A model generated the notes under the pieces. The model made no database searches and was not told where the DNA came from. It was given only the letters and a program-made list of their open reading frames with translations. 6,116 nt of DNA. Origin: Pseudomonadota bacterium. Lineage in GTDB: Bacteria; Pseudomonadota; Alphaproteobacteria; Rhizobiales; Xanthobacteraceae. The stretch covers positions 1 through 6,116 of the forward strand of contig JAEWBL010000072.1 of NCBI GenBank assembly GCA_023391175.1, read 5' to 3'. Below, piece by piece: positions 1-5,636 of the stretch. The position numbers and the translations under genes were made by a program. Every line of letters begins with the position of its first letter. Position 1 is the first letter of the stretch.

Positions 1-30
1 CGCCTTTCCGACCCCGGCGCGGGCGGCTGA
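1..30 (+). CDS. Possible 3' end of an upstream gene (partial)
   Basis: Frame 1 reads nine sense codons (ending D-P-G-A-G-G) and a TGA at 28-30. Eight of the nine codons end in G or C, matching the codon habit of the real genes here. An A-rich spacer and the ribosome-binding site of the next gene follow directly. If real, the gene would lie 33 bp before the solute-binding protein and could share its transcript. Nine codons are too few to identify a product, and chance cannot be excluded. Confidence 0.3.
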   Translation, partial: RLSDPGAGG

Positions 31-50
31 ACAAAACAAAGATCAATCTC

Positions 51-57
51 GGGAGGA
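51..57 (+). promoter_or_regulatory. Ribosome-binding site of the substrate-binding protein gene
   Basis: GGGAGGA lies six bases upstream of the ATG at 64 and is a strong Shine-Dalgarno match. It fixes the start directly in front of the signal peptide. Confidence 0.8.
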
Positions 58-63
58 TAGAAC

Positions 64-855
64 ATGACGACGGCAAGGAACTGGCTCTCCGCATTGCTCG
101 TGGGCGCAACGCTGGCACTGCCGGCCGCGGCGCGGGCGGATGAGGTCAGGGTGATGATTTCGGGAGGGTTCTCCGCCGCCTACAAACAGCTCGTGCCCCA
201 GTTCGAGCAGGCGACCGGCCACAAGGTGCTCACCGCCTACGGACCGTCCATGGGCACCACCGAGAACGCCATTCCCGTGCGCCTCGCCCGCGGCGAGCCC
301 GTGGACGTCCTCATCATGGTGGGCGAAGCCCTTACCGGCCTGACGGAGCAGGGCAAGGCGGACAAGTCCTCCCGCGTCGATCTCGCCCGTTCGCCCATCG
401 GCATCGCCGTGCGCGCCGGCGCACCGAAGCCGGACATTTCCTCGGTCGATGGTCTGCGCGCCGCGCTGCTCGCGGCCAAATCGATCGCCTATTCCGACAG
501 CGCCAGCGGCGTCTATGTGGAGACCGAACTGTTCAAGCGCCTCGGCATCGAGGAGCAGGTGAAAGGTAAGGCGCGCATGATCCCGGCCGAACCGGTGGCC
601 GCAGTGGTGGCGCGCGGCGATGCGGAACTCGGCTTCCAGCAGATCAGCGAACTGCTGCCCGTGGCCGGGGTGGAGGTTGTGGGTCCCATCCCTGAAAGCG
701 TGCAGAAGATCACCATCTTTGCGGCGGGCGTCTCCACGAAGGCGGCCTCCGCCAAGGCGGGCGCGGACCTCATCGCCTTCCTCGCATCCCCCCAGGCGGC
801 ACCCGCCATCCGCAAGACGGGGCTCGACCCCATCGCCCATCCGGCTGGCAAATAG
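64..855 (+). CDS. Secreted ModA-like substrate-binding protein
   Basis: This 263-residue protein begins with a clear Sec signal peptide: R5, a hydrophobic stretch at about 7-19, and an A-A-R-A end at residues 22-25, so cleavage probably follows A25. The mature part resembles type 2 periplasmic binding proteins of the molybdate-binding (ModA) superfamily. The first strand is followed by S-G-G-F-S-A-A-Y near residues 33-40, and I-P-V-R-L-A-R-G-E-P then D-V-L-I-M at about 70-86. A Y-S-D-S-A-S-G-V-Y segment near 144-152 looks like a ligand-loop region. The start is supported by GGGAGGA at 51-57, six bases before the ATG. No ABC permease or ATPase is adjacent, so it looks like an orphan binding protein or part of an operon entered from the left. 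The ligand cannot be assigned; molybdate is only one possibility, and the ModA-like fold is an inference from sequence pattern. Confidence 0.9.
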   Translation: MTTARNWLSALLVGATLALPAAARADEVRVMISGGFSAAYKQLVPQFEQATGHKVLTAYGPSMGTTENAIPVRLARGEPVDVLIMVGEALTGLTEQGKADKSSRVDLARSPIGIAVRAGAPKPDISSVDGLRAALLAAKSIAYSDSASGVYVETELFKRLGIEEQVKGKARMIPAEPVAAVVARGDAELGFQQISELLPVAGVEVVGPIPESVQKITIFAAGVSTKAASAKAGADLIAFLASPQAAPAIRKTGLDPIAHPAGK

Positions 856-889
856 CGTCGACTGCAGACAGCGGTGCGGCCAGAGCCTG

Positions 890-914
890 GGACGGGCGTC
901 TTCAGCGTCCGTCC
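890..914 (+). terminator. 3' hairpin after the binding-protein gene (possible terminator)
   Basis: GGACGGGCG (890-898) pairs with CGTCCGTCC (906-914) around a seven-base loop, giving nine base pairs including one G-U. It starts 34 bases after the stop codon. No T-run follows, so it is not a classic intrinsic terminator. It may stabilise the mRNA end or work with Rho. Confidence 0.4.
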
Positions 915-1120
915 ACCTCAAGCCGCCGTCACGGGTCCGCGCCCATCGCCTGGACGGCGGGAACGCCGGCTGCGTCTTCCCCCTGAAATGCCCTCTCCTC
1001 CTGACGCTGGTGAAGATAGCGAAGGCGCGGGGCACGACGCCCGATGCGCTGCCCGGGACGAAGCGCGAGCCTGGCGACCTGCCCCAGCCGACCGAGCGCT
1101 CAGAAGCTGGATCGACCGCA

Positions 1121-1230
1121 TGGTGTCGGCCGTGAACAATCTGGACGACGACCTGGCCGTCGCCGTTCAGCAGGTCGAAGTCATCCTGCGCCTGCAGGGC
1201 GAGACGGCTGCGGCGAAGGCACCCGAATAG
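1121..1230 (+). CDS. Doubtful small ORF, 36 residues, unknown function
   Basis: The codons from ATG 1121 to TAG 1230 have about 83 percent G or C at third positions, as in real genes here, and the acidic, leucine- and valine-rich product could form one amphipathic helix. The same frame stays open upstream to a GTG at 874 (118 residues), but between 988 and 1120 third-position bias falls to roughly 61 percent and the sequence is proline- and arginine-rich. No good Shine-Dalgarno precedes 874, 988 or 1121. It could be a small gene, the tail of a decayed gene, or chance. No family is recognised. Confidence 0.2.
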
Positions 1231-1284
1231 CCCGCTGCTTGCTGTCCTCGCGCGCACGAGACGACAGAAACAGAATGAGGGACC

Positions 1285-1320
1285 AGAGGCTAGGCGCCAG
1301 ACCAAGCCTTTGTTTTTATT
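1285..1320 (+). terminator. Weak intrinsic-terminator candidate, plus strand
   Basis: AGAGGCT (1285-1291) can pair with AGCCTTT (1305-1311), with one G-U pair and a 13-base loop. The right arm runs into a T-rich tail through 1320. The long loop makes it weak. It would end plus-strand transcripts before they run antisense into the tRNA gene. Read on the minus strand it has no T-run, so it is not the tRNA terminator. Confidence 0.3.
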
Positions 1321-1337
1321 AATATTTTAAGGAAAGC

Positions 1338-1427
1338 TGGCGGAGAGGGAGGGATTCGAACCCCCGATACGGTTGCCCGTATGCCGCATTTCGAGTGCGG
1401 TGCATTCGACCACTCTGCCACCTCTCC
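1338..1427 (-). tRNA. tRNA-Ser, anticodon CGA
   Basis: Read on the minus strand, the acceptor arm GGAGAGG (1427-1421) pairs with CCTCTCC (1348-1342). A discriminator G (1341) and an encoded CCA (1340-1338) follow. The anticodon stem CCGCA/TGCGG closes the loop CTCGAAA, so the anticodon is CGA, which reads the serine codon UCG. The long variable arm (ATACGG, loop GCAA, CCGTAT) is the mark of a class II serine tRNA, and the T-loop TTCGAAT is canonical. UCG is a preferred serine codon in GC-rich genomes. The gene stands alone, and no clear promoter hexamers or T-run terminator were found for it. Confidence 0.97.
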
Positions 1428-1620
1428 GCAGAGCCGGCGCCGGAGGAAATCCGCGAGGATATCCATGACGCCGGTGGCGTGGTCGTGCGCTTCTAGCGGA
1501 CGTTTGGGCGGAGGACAAGCGGTCGCGCGAAGGTCCGTCGCGGGAACATGAACGGATCTGCACGACTGGAGCAGGGAACCGCCTGAGTCCAGCGCCACCA
1601 GGGGGTGAGGCGCCGCCCGC

Positions 1621-4050
1621 TCACACCGCCTTCAGGTGCCGCAGCGGTCGGCCGGAGGAGATGCCCTGGGCGGCGGCGATGATGGCGGCGGTGTCGAGGC
1701 CGTAATGGGCATAGAGGTCGGCGAGCGTCCCGGTCTGGCCGAAATGCTCCACCCCCAGCGCCCGCACCCGGTGGCCGGCGACGGCGCCGAGCCAGCCGAG
1801 CGTCGCGGGATGGCCGTCGATGACGGTGACGAGCCCGCAATGGCGCGGCAGGGGTGCCAAAAGCCTCTCCACATGGCTCTCAGCCCCCGCAAAACCCCGC
1901 TCGCGGGCGCGGGCAGCGGCGGTCCAGCCGGCGTTGAGGCGGTCGGCGGAGGTGACGGCAAGGAGGCCCACATCGCGGCGGTCCTCGGCGATGAGGGCCA
2001 CGGCATCGATGGCCTCGGGCGTCACCGCCCCCTGCACCGCGATCACCACATCGCAATTGGGGCCGGGCTCGCGCAGCCAGTAGGCACCGTCCACGATGGC
2101 GCGCTTCTGCGCCTCGGTGAAGGCGCGCCTCGGCTGCTCCAGCGGACGGGTGGAGAGGCGAAAATAGACCGAGCCGCCGGTCTCGTCGCGCAGCCAGTTG
2201 CGCTCGTCGGCGGCGCCCTCGCCGTCGCGCTGCACATAGTCGAAGGCGAACTCCATCAGCACCGCCAGTTCGTCCACGAAGGCCGGCTCGAAGGCGGCAA
2301 GGCCGTCCTGCGCCATGCCGATGAGCGGGGTGGCGATGGACTGGTGTGCCCCGCCCTCGGGCGCGAGCGTGATGCCGGAGGGCGTCGCGACGAGGATGAA
2401 GCGGGCATCCTGGTAGCAGGCATAGTTCAGCGCATCGAGCCCGCGGCAGATGAAGGGGTCATACAGCGTGCCCACCGGCACGAGGCGGGCGCCGAACAGG
2501 GAATGGGAGAGGCCGAAGGCCGAGAGGGTCAGGAACAGGTTCATCTCGGCGATGCCCAGCTCCATGTGCTGGCCCTTGGGCGAGAAATCCCAGGCGAAGG
2601 TGGAGGGAATGCGCTCGCGCCGGAACACGTCGGCCAGCGCCTCATGGGCGAACAGGCCGCGCCGGTTCACCCACGGGCCGAGATTGGTGGAGACGGTCAC
2701 ATCAGGCGAGGTGGTGACGATGCGGTCGGCGAGCGGGCTGTCGCCCTTCGCGAGATCCTGCAGGATGAGGCCGAAGCCGGCCTGGGTGGAGATGCTGGGA
2801 TTGGGCGGCGGGGCGAGCGCGGGCACGGCGAGCGCGGGGTCGGCATAGCGGCGCGGGCCGCCCTGCGCGAAGGGCACGCGGTCAAGAAAAGCGCGCAGAT
2901 CGCCTTCCGGGTGCGTCAGCCCCTCGAAGGGCTCCCATTCGCGCCCCGAGCCCACGTTCATGGACGCGCGGAGCGCCTCCATCTGGGTGGGGGTCATGAG
3001 CCCGGCGTGGTTGTCCTTGTGGCCGGCCAGCGGCAGGCCGAAGCCCTTCACCGTGTAGCAGAGGAAGGCCACCGGCCGGTCGTGATCGATGGCGTCGAAA
3101 GCCGCGATGAGGGAGGCGATGTCATGGCCGCCGAGATTGGTCATCAGCGCGGACAATTCGGCATCGGTCCGCCGGGCGATGAGGGCGGAAACGTCCCCCT
3201 GGTCGCCGAGATCGTCCATCAGGCGCTTGCGCCACGCGGCCCCGCCCTGGAAAGTGAGGGCCGAATATTCGGCGTTGGGGCAAGTGTCGATCCAGCGCTT
3301 CAGCGCCGCGCCGCCCGGCTCGGCGAAGGCGGCCTGCTGCAGGGTGCCGTACTTCAGCACGACCACCTGCCAGCCCATGGCCTCGAAGATGCCGGTGAAG
3401 CGCTCGTAGAGGCCTTCGCGCACCACGCCGTCGAGGCTCTGGCGGTTGTAGTCGATGATCCACCAGGTGTTGCGCACCTCGTGCTTCCAGCCCTCCAGAA
3501 GGGCCTCGAAGACGTTGCCCTCGTCCAGCTCCGCATCGCCCACGAGGGCGATCATCCGCCCCTTGGGCCGGTCGCCGGCGAGGCCGTGGGCGTGGACGTA
3601 ATCCTGCGCGAGGCTGGCGAACAGCGTCTGTGCCACGCCGAGGCCCACCGAGCCGGTGGAGAAGTCCACGTCGTCGGCATCCTTGGTGCGCGAGGGGTAG
3701 GATTGCGCGCCCTTGAAGCCGCGGAAATTCTCCAGCCGGGCGCGGTCCTGCCGGCCGAGCAGATACTGGATGGCGTGGAAGATGGGGCTCGCGTGGGGCT
3801 TCACCGCCACCCGGTCTTCGGGGCGCAGCACGTGGAAATAGAGCGCGGTCATGATGGCGGCCAGCGAAGCCGAGGAGGCCTGATGGCCGCCGACCTTCAG
3901 TCCGTCCGTGCCGGGCCGCAGATGGTTGGCGTTGTGGATCATCAAGCTCGCCAGCCACAGCACCTTCTTCTCCAGCTCGGTCAAAACCGCGAGATCGGCG
4001 GCCGACGGCGGGGTCTTGAGGGCGGGAGCGGTGGAACGGGGGGAGGCCAT
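1621..4050 (-). CDS. AceE-like thiamine-diphosphate enzyme (transketolase / 2-oxo acid dehydrogenase E1 family)
   Basis: The 809-residue product has the order of a homodimeric 2-oxo acid dehydrogenase E1. The N-terminal domain carries G-G-H-Q-A-S-S (54-60), H-A-S-P (86-89), the diphosphate/metal motif G-D-A-E-L-D-E (171-177) and, about 20 residues later, D-Y-N-R-Q-S-L-D-G (200-208), close to C-N-L-Q-R-L-D-G of E. coli AceE. His348 in D-N-H-A-G probably matches a catalytic AceE histidine. The middle domain has G-I-A-E-M-N with Glu502 as the likely cofactor-activating glutamate, and G-A-H-Q-S-I-A (567-573). The C-terminal domain ends with E-H-F-G-Q-T-G-T (768-775). AceE has about 887 residues; the shortfall is largely at the N-terminus. 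The start at 4050 is chosen for its Shine-Dalgarno; an in-frame ATG at 4089 has none. No E2 or E3 gene is near. Substrate is uncertain: pyruvate, 2-oxobutyrate or a sugar phosphate are all possible. Confidence 0.9.
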   Translation of the reverse strand: MASPRSTAPALKTPPSAADLAVLTELEKKVLWLASLMIHNANHLRPGTDGLKVGGHQASSASLAAIMTALYFHVLRPEDRVAVKPHASPIFHAIQYLLGRQDRARLENFRGFKGAQSYPSRTKDADDVDFSTGSVGLGVAQTLFASLAQDYVHAHGLAGDRPKGRMIALVGDAELDEGNVFEALLEGWKHEVRNTWWIIDYNRQSLDGVVREGLYERFTGIFEAMGWQVVVLKYGTLQQAAFAEPGGAALKRWIDTCPNAEYSALTFQGGAAWRKRLMDDLGDQGDVSALIARRTDAELSALMTNLGGHDIASLIAAFDAIDHDRPVAFLCYTVKGFGLPLAGHKDNHAGLMTPTQMEALRASMNVGSGREWEPFEGLTHPEGDLRAFLDRVPFAQGGPRRYADPALAVPALAPPPNPSISTQAGFGLILQDLAKGDSPLADRIVTTSPDVTVSTNLGPWVNRRGLFAHEALADVFRRERIPSTFAWDFSPKGQHMELGIAEMNLFLTLSAFGLSHSLFGARLVPVGTLYDPFICRGLDALNYACYQDARFILVATPSGITLAPEGGAHQSIATPLIGMAQDGLAAFEPAFVDELAVLMEFAFDYVQRDGEGAADERNWLRDETGGSVYFRLSTRPLEQPRRAFTEAQKRAIVDGAYWLREPGPNCDVVIAVQGAVTPEAIDAVALIAEDRRDVGLLAVTSADRLNAGWTAAARARERGFAGAESHVERLLAPLPRHCGLVTVIDGHPATLGWLGAVAGHRVRALGVEHFGQTGTLADLYAHYGLDTAAIIAAAQGISSGRPLRHLKAV

Positions 4051-4054
4051 GGCG

Positions 4055-4061
4055 TTTCCTC
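4055..4061 (-). promoter_or_regulatory. Ribosome-binding site deciding the AceE-like gene start
   Basis: On the minus strand GAGGAAA (4061-4055) lies four bases before the ATG at 4050-4048. The alternative ATG at 4089 is preceded by GC-rich sequence without a purine-rich site, so the shorter 809-residue protein is preferred over an 822-residue form. Confidence 0.6.
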
Positions 4062-4112
4062 GGCGCGGATGTTTTCGGGGCCGGAGCATCGGCCCGGCGC
4101 CGAGTGTAGCGT

Positions 4113-4143
4113 GGCCGGAGCGGCGTTTCCGGCCGAATCGGCC
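4113..4143. promoter_or_regulatory. Overlapping palindromes in the divergent promoter region (possible operator)
   Basis: GGCCGGA (4113-4119) is inverted as TCCGGCC (4128-4134). This overlaps a perfect palindrome, GGCCGA-A-TCGGCC (4131-4143). Both lie midway between the divergent AceE-like and Lrp/AsnC genes, where an Lrp-type regulator would be expected to bind. GC-rich DNA makes such repeats by chance fairly often, and the sequence does not match the AT-rich E. coli Lrp consensus. Confidence 0.3.
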
Positions 4144-4166
4144 TTACTTTGCTGCGATCTGCGCCA

Positions 4167-4172
4167 TAAAAT
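4167..4172 (+). promoter_or_regulatory. Candidate -10 element for the Lrp/AsnC gene
   Basis: TAAAAT matches the TATAAT consensus at five of six positions and lies 30 bases before the ATG at 4203. No good -35 hexamer is seen 16-18 bases upstream, so an activator or a weak promoter is implied. Confidence 0.3.
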
Positions 4173-4202
4173 GCTGCCGACCGCAGCCGCCGGAGCAGGA
4201 TC

Positions 4203-4664
4203 ATGCGCCTCGACGCCATCGACCGGAAGATCCTCGCCGCGCTGCAGGCGGATGGGCGCAAGAGCATCGCGGAACTGTCGGGCGAGGTGGGCCTCTCCCC
4301 CTCGCCCTGCCTGAGGCGCGTGAAGGCGCTGGAGGAGGAAGGCCTGATCTCGCGCTATGCGGCGGTCCTCGACCAGCGCAAGGCCGGGCTGCCGGTGAGC
4401 GTGTTCGTCTCCATCAAGCTGGAGCGCCAGCAGGAGGAGGCGCTGGATGCCTTCTCCGCCGCCATACGGGGCTGGCCGGAGGTGCTGGAATGCTATCTGA
4501 TGACCGGCCCGCGCGATTACCTTTTACGGGTGGTGGCGGCCGATCTCGATGCCTATGAGCGCTTCCTGAAGGAGAAGCTCACGCGGCTCGACGGCATCGC
4601 CTCCATCGAAAGCTCCTTCGCGCTGGAACAGGTGAAATATTCCCACGTCCTGCCGCTGCCGTGA
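4203..4664 (+). CDS. Lrp/AsnC-family transcriptional regulator
   Basis: The 153-residue length is typical for the family. Residues 1-55 form the winged helix-turn-helix: the opening L-D-A-I-D-R-K-I-L is characteristic, I-A-E-L-S-G-E-V-G-L-S-P-S-P-C-L-R-R-V is the helix-turn-helix core, and E-E-E-G-L-I leads into the wing. From about residue 66 the RAM ligand-binding and oligomerisation domain follows, with V-F-V-S-I-K-L, M-T-G-P-R-D-Y-L-L-R-V-V near 99-111, and the usual ending S-S-F-A-L-E-Q-V-K. The start is supported by GGAG at 4192-4195, seven bases before the ATG. It diverges from the AceE-like enzyme gene across 152 bp and is followed 25 bp later by the DUF72 gene. Such regulators usually sense amino acids and commonly control the adjacent divergent gene as well as themselves. 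The effector here is unknown. Confidence 0.95.
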   Translation: MRLDAIDRKILAALQADGRKSIAELSGEVGLSPSPCLRRVKALEEEGLISRYAAVLDQRKAGLPVSVFVSIKLERQQEEALDAFSAAIRGWPEVLECYLMTGPRDYLLRVVAADLDAYERFLKEKLTRLDGIASIESSFALEQVKYSHVLPLP

Positions 4665-4678
4665 GGCCGGGACGCCAG

Positions 4679-4684
4679 AGGAGG
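4679..4684 (+). promoter_or_regulatory. Perfect Shine-Dalgarno of the DUF72 gene
   Basis: AGGAGG sits five bases before the ATG at 4690, inside the 25-bp gap after the regulator stop. This supports both the chosen start and efficient translation from a shared transcript. Confidence 0.75.
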
Positions 4685-4689
4685 ACAAG

Positions 4690-5499
4690 ATGGCCATACG
4701 CGTCGGCATCGGCGGCTGGACGTTCAAGCCGTGGCGCGGCGTCTTCTATCCCGAAGGCCTGCCCCATGCGAAGGAGCTGCGGCACGCGGCGTCCGTGCTG
4801 AAGACCATCGAGATCAACGGCACCTTCTATCGCACGCCCTCCGCCAAATCCTGCGCCGACTGGGCGGGGCAGGTGCCGGACGGCTTCGTCTTCGCGCTGA
4901 AGGCGACGCGCTATGTCACCCAGCGCCGCGTGCTGGCGGAGGCGGAGGAGAGCGTCGGCAAGTTCATTTCGAGCGGCATCGTGGAGATGGGCGACCGGCT
5001 GGGCCCCATCAACTGGCAGTTCGCGGCCACCAAGGCCTTCGATCCGGACGACTTGGCCGCCTTCATGGCGCTGCTGCCGAAGGCGCACGAAGGCGTCGCC
5101 CTGCGCCATGCGCTGGAGGTGCGGCATCCCTCGTTCGTCGTGCCCGAGTTCGTGGAACTGGCCCGCAAGCATGGCGTCGCCATCGTCTTCGCGGATCATG
5201 AGACCTATCCCGCCATCCCCGACCTGACGGCGGACTTCACCTACGCCCGCCTCCAGCAGACCCAGGAGGAGATCGAGACCGGCTATGGCGCCGCCGATCT
5301 CACCCGCTGGGCGAAGGCGGCCAAGGCGTGGGAGGACGGCAAGGTGCCCGAGGGGCTGCCCGAGATTGGTACGCCCGACAAGAAAGCGAAGGGGAAGAAG
5401 GCGGCCAAACGCGATGTCTTCCTCTACCTCATCGCCGGTGCCAAAGTGCGCAACCCGGCGGGCGCCATCGCCTTGCAGCGGGAGGCGGACGGCGGGTGA
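4690..5499 (+). CDS. DUF72 family protein (YecE-like)
   Basis: The 269-residue protein has the family landmarks in order: V-G-I-G-G-W (5-10), W-R-G-V-F-Y-P-E-G-L (15-24), E-I-N-G-T-F-Y-R (41-48), F-V-F-A-L-K-A-T-R-Y-V-T (67-77), L-G-P-I-N-W-Q-F (104-111), L-E-V-R-H-P-S-F (142-149), Y-A-R-L-Q (185-189) and W-A-K-A (207-210). DUF72 proteins are predicted to form a TIM barrel; their biochemical role is unknown, and no signal peptide or membrane segment is present, so it is probably cytoplasmic. A lysine-rich insert at 231-241 (eight lysines in eleven residues) precedes the last conserved strand, V-F-L-Y-L near 243-247. The gene lies 25 bp after the Lrp/AsnC regulator on the same strand and is likely its operon partner; whether they are functionally linked is not clear. 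Confidence 0.93.
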   Translation: MAIRVGIGGWTFKPWRGVFYPEGLPHAKELRHAASVLKTIEINGTFYRTPSAKSCADWAGQVPDGFVFALKATRYVTQRRVLAEAEESVGKFISSGIVEMGDRLGPINWQFAATKAFDPDDLAAFMALLPKAHEGVALRHALEVRHPSFVVPEFVELARKHGVAIVFADHETYPAIPDLTADFTYARLQQTQEEIETGYGAADLTRWAKAAKAWEDGKVPEGLPEIGTPDKKAKGKKAAKRDVFLYLIAGAKVRNPAGAIALQREADGG

Positions 5500-5506
5500 A
5501 CAGCCG

Positions 5507-5520
5507 TTGACCTCAATCAA
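5507..5520 (+). promoter_or_regulatory. Putative FNR/FixK-type box upstream of the HlyD-family gene
   Basis: TTGAC-CTCA-ATCAA matches the FNR/FixK consensus TTGAT-N4-ATCAA at nine of ten defined positions. With the flanking bases it forms a six-base-arm inverted repeat (5505-5522). Its centre (5513.5) lies about 41 bp before the start site predicted from the -10-like TAAAGT, the usual spacing for activation at class II FNR promoters. It sits 7 bp after the DUF72 stop codon. It suggests activation under low oxygen but has not been tested. Confidence 0.5.
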
Positions 5521-5541
5521 CGCCAGACGTGTGCGCTGCGG

Positions 5542-5547
5542 TAAAGT
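5542..5547 (+). promoter_or_regulatory. Candidate -10 element of the HlyD-family gene
   Basis: TAAAGT matches four of six TATAAT positions and would set transcription start near 5554. There is no good -35 hexamer at the matching distance, as expected if an FNR-type activator at 5507-5520 replaces it. The leader would be about 80 bases. Confidence 0.35.
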
Positions 5548-5555
5548 GTTAACAC
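5546..5555. promoter_or_regulatory. Perfect 10-bp palindrome near the predicted start site
   Basis: GTGTTAACAC is a perfect inverted repeat overlapping the candidate -10 element and the predicted start site. A repressor bound here would block the promoter, so it is a possible second operator. Its regulator is unknown, and the shortness of the repeat limits confidence. Confidence 0.3.
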
Positions 5556-5569
5556 AGAGACGGTCCCCG

Positions 5570-5613
5570 ACGCCCCGCGGGAGTGCCATTCTCGATCGGC
5601 ATCGCGGGGGCGT
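5570..5613 (+). other. Leader hairpin upstream of the HlyD-family start
   Basis: ACGCCCCGCG (5570-5579) pairs with CGCGGGGGCGT (5603-5613) apart from one bulged G. A nested TGCC/GGCA pairing (5584-5587 with 5598-5601) can form in the loop. It ends 10 bases before the GAAGG site at 5624-5628. It could affect translation or mRNA stability. There is no T-run, so it is not a standard terminator. Confidence 0.35.
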
Positions 5614-5636
5614 GCCAGCCCCCTGAAGGTGTCCCT

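Larger units (their letters stand above)
856..1337. other. Gene-poor stretch between the binding-protein gene and tRNA-Ser
   Basis: These 482 bases hold no convincing gene. They contain a stable hairpin just after the binding-protein stop (890-914), a doubtful small reading frame ending at 1230, a weak terminator-like hairpin with T-rich tail (1285-1320), and an AT-rich island (about 1309-1332) that stands out in this GC-rich window. Frames in the first half show no consistent third-position bias, and the proline- and arginine-rich translations look non-coding. Confidence 0.6.

Noticed and set aside
43..1305. A 420-codon minus-strand frame opposite the binding-protein gene
   Set aside because: It covers the well-supported secreted protein and an intergenic stretch, has no family features, and looks like a codon-bias shadow.
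1338..1427. The tRNA-Ser gene as an attachment site of an integrated element
   Set aside because: No integrase gene and no second copy of the tRNA 3' end were seen in the window, so only the AT-rich flank is left as weak evidence.
1290..1598. A 102-codon minus-strand frame across the tRNA
   Set aside because: Its middle is simply the tRNA-Ser sequence translated, a common false protein call.
1428..1620. Promoter for the tRNA or terminator for the AceE-like gene
   Set aside because: A TATCCT hexamer lies upstream of the tRNA on the minus strand but has no matching -35, and no hairpin with a T-run follows the AceE-like stop codon. Neither could be supported.
1636..4314. An 892-codon open frame on the plus strand, antisense to the AceE-like gene
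   Set aside because: Its translation is low-complexity (G, E, A, R, H rich) with no recognisable domain, while the minus strand encodes clear thiamine-diphosphate enzyme motifs. Long antisense frames are expected when GC-rich third positions suppress stops.
4579..5589. A 336-codon minus-strand frame opposite the Lrp/AsnC and DUF72 genes
   Set aside because: The plus strand has conserved family motifs and good ribosome-binding sites; the antisense product is repetitive in G, R and L and crosses two gene boundaries.
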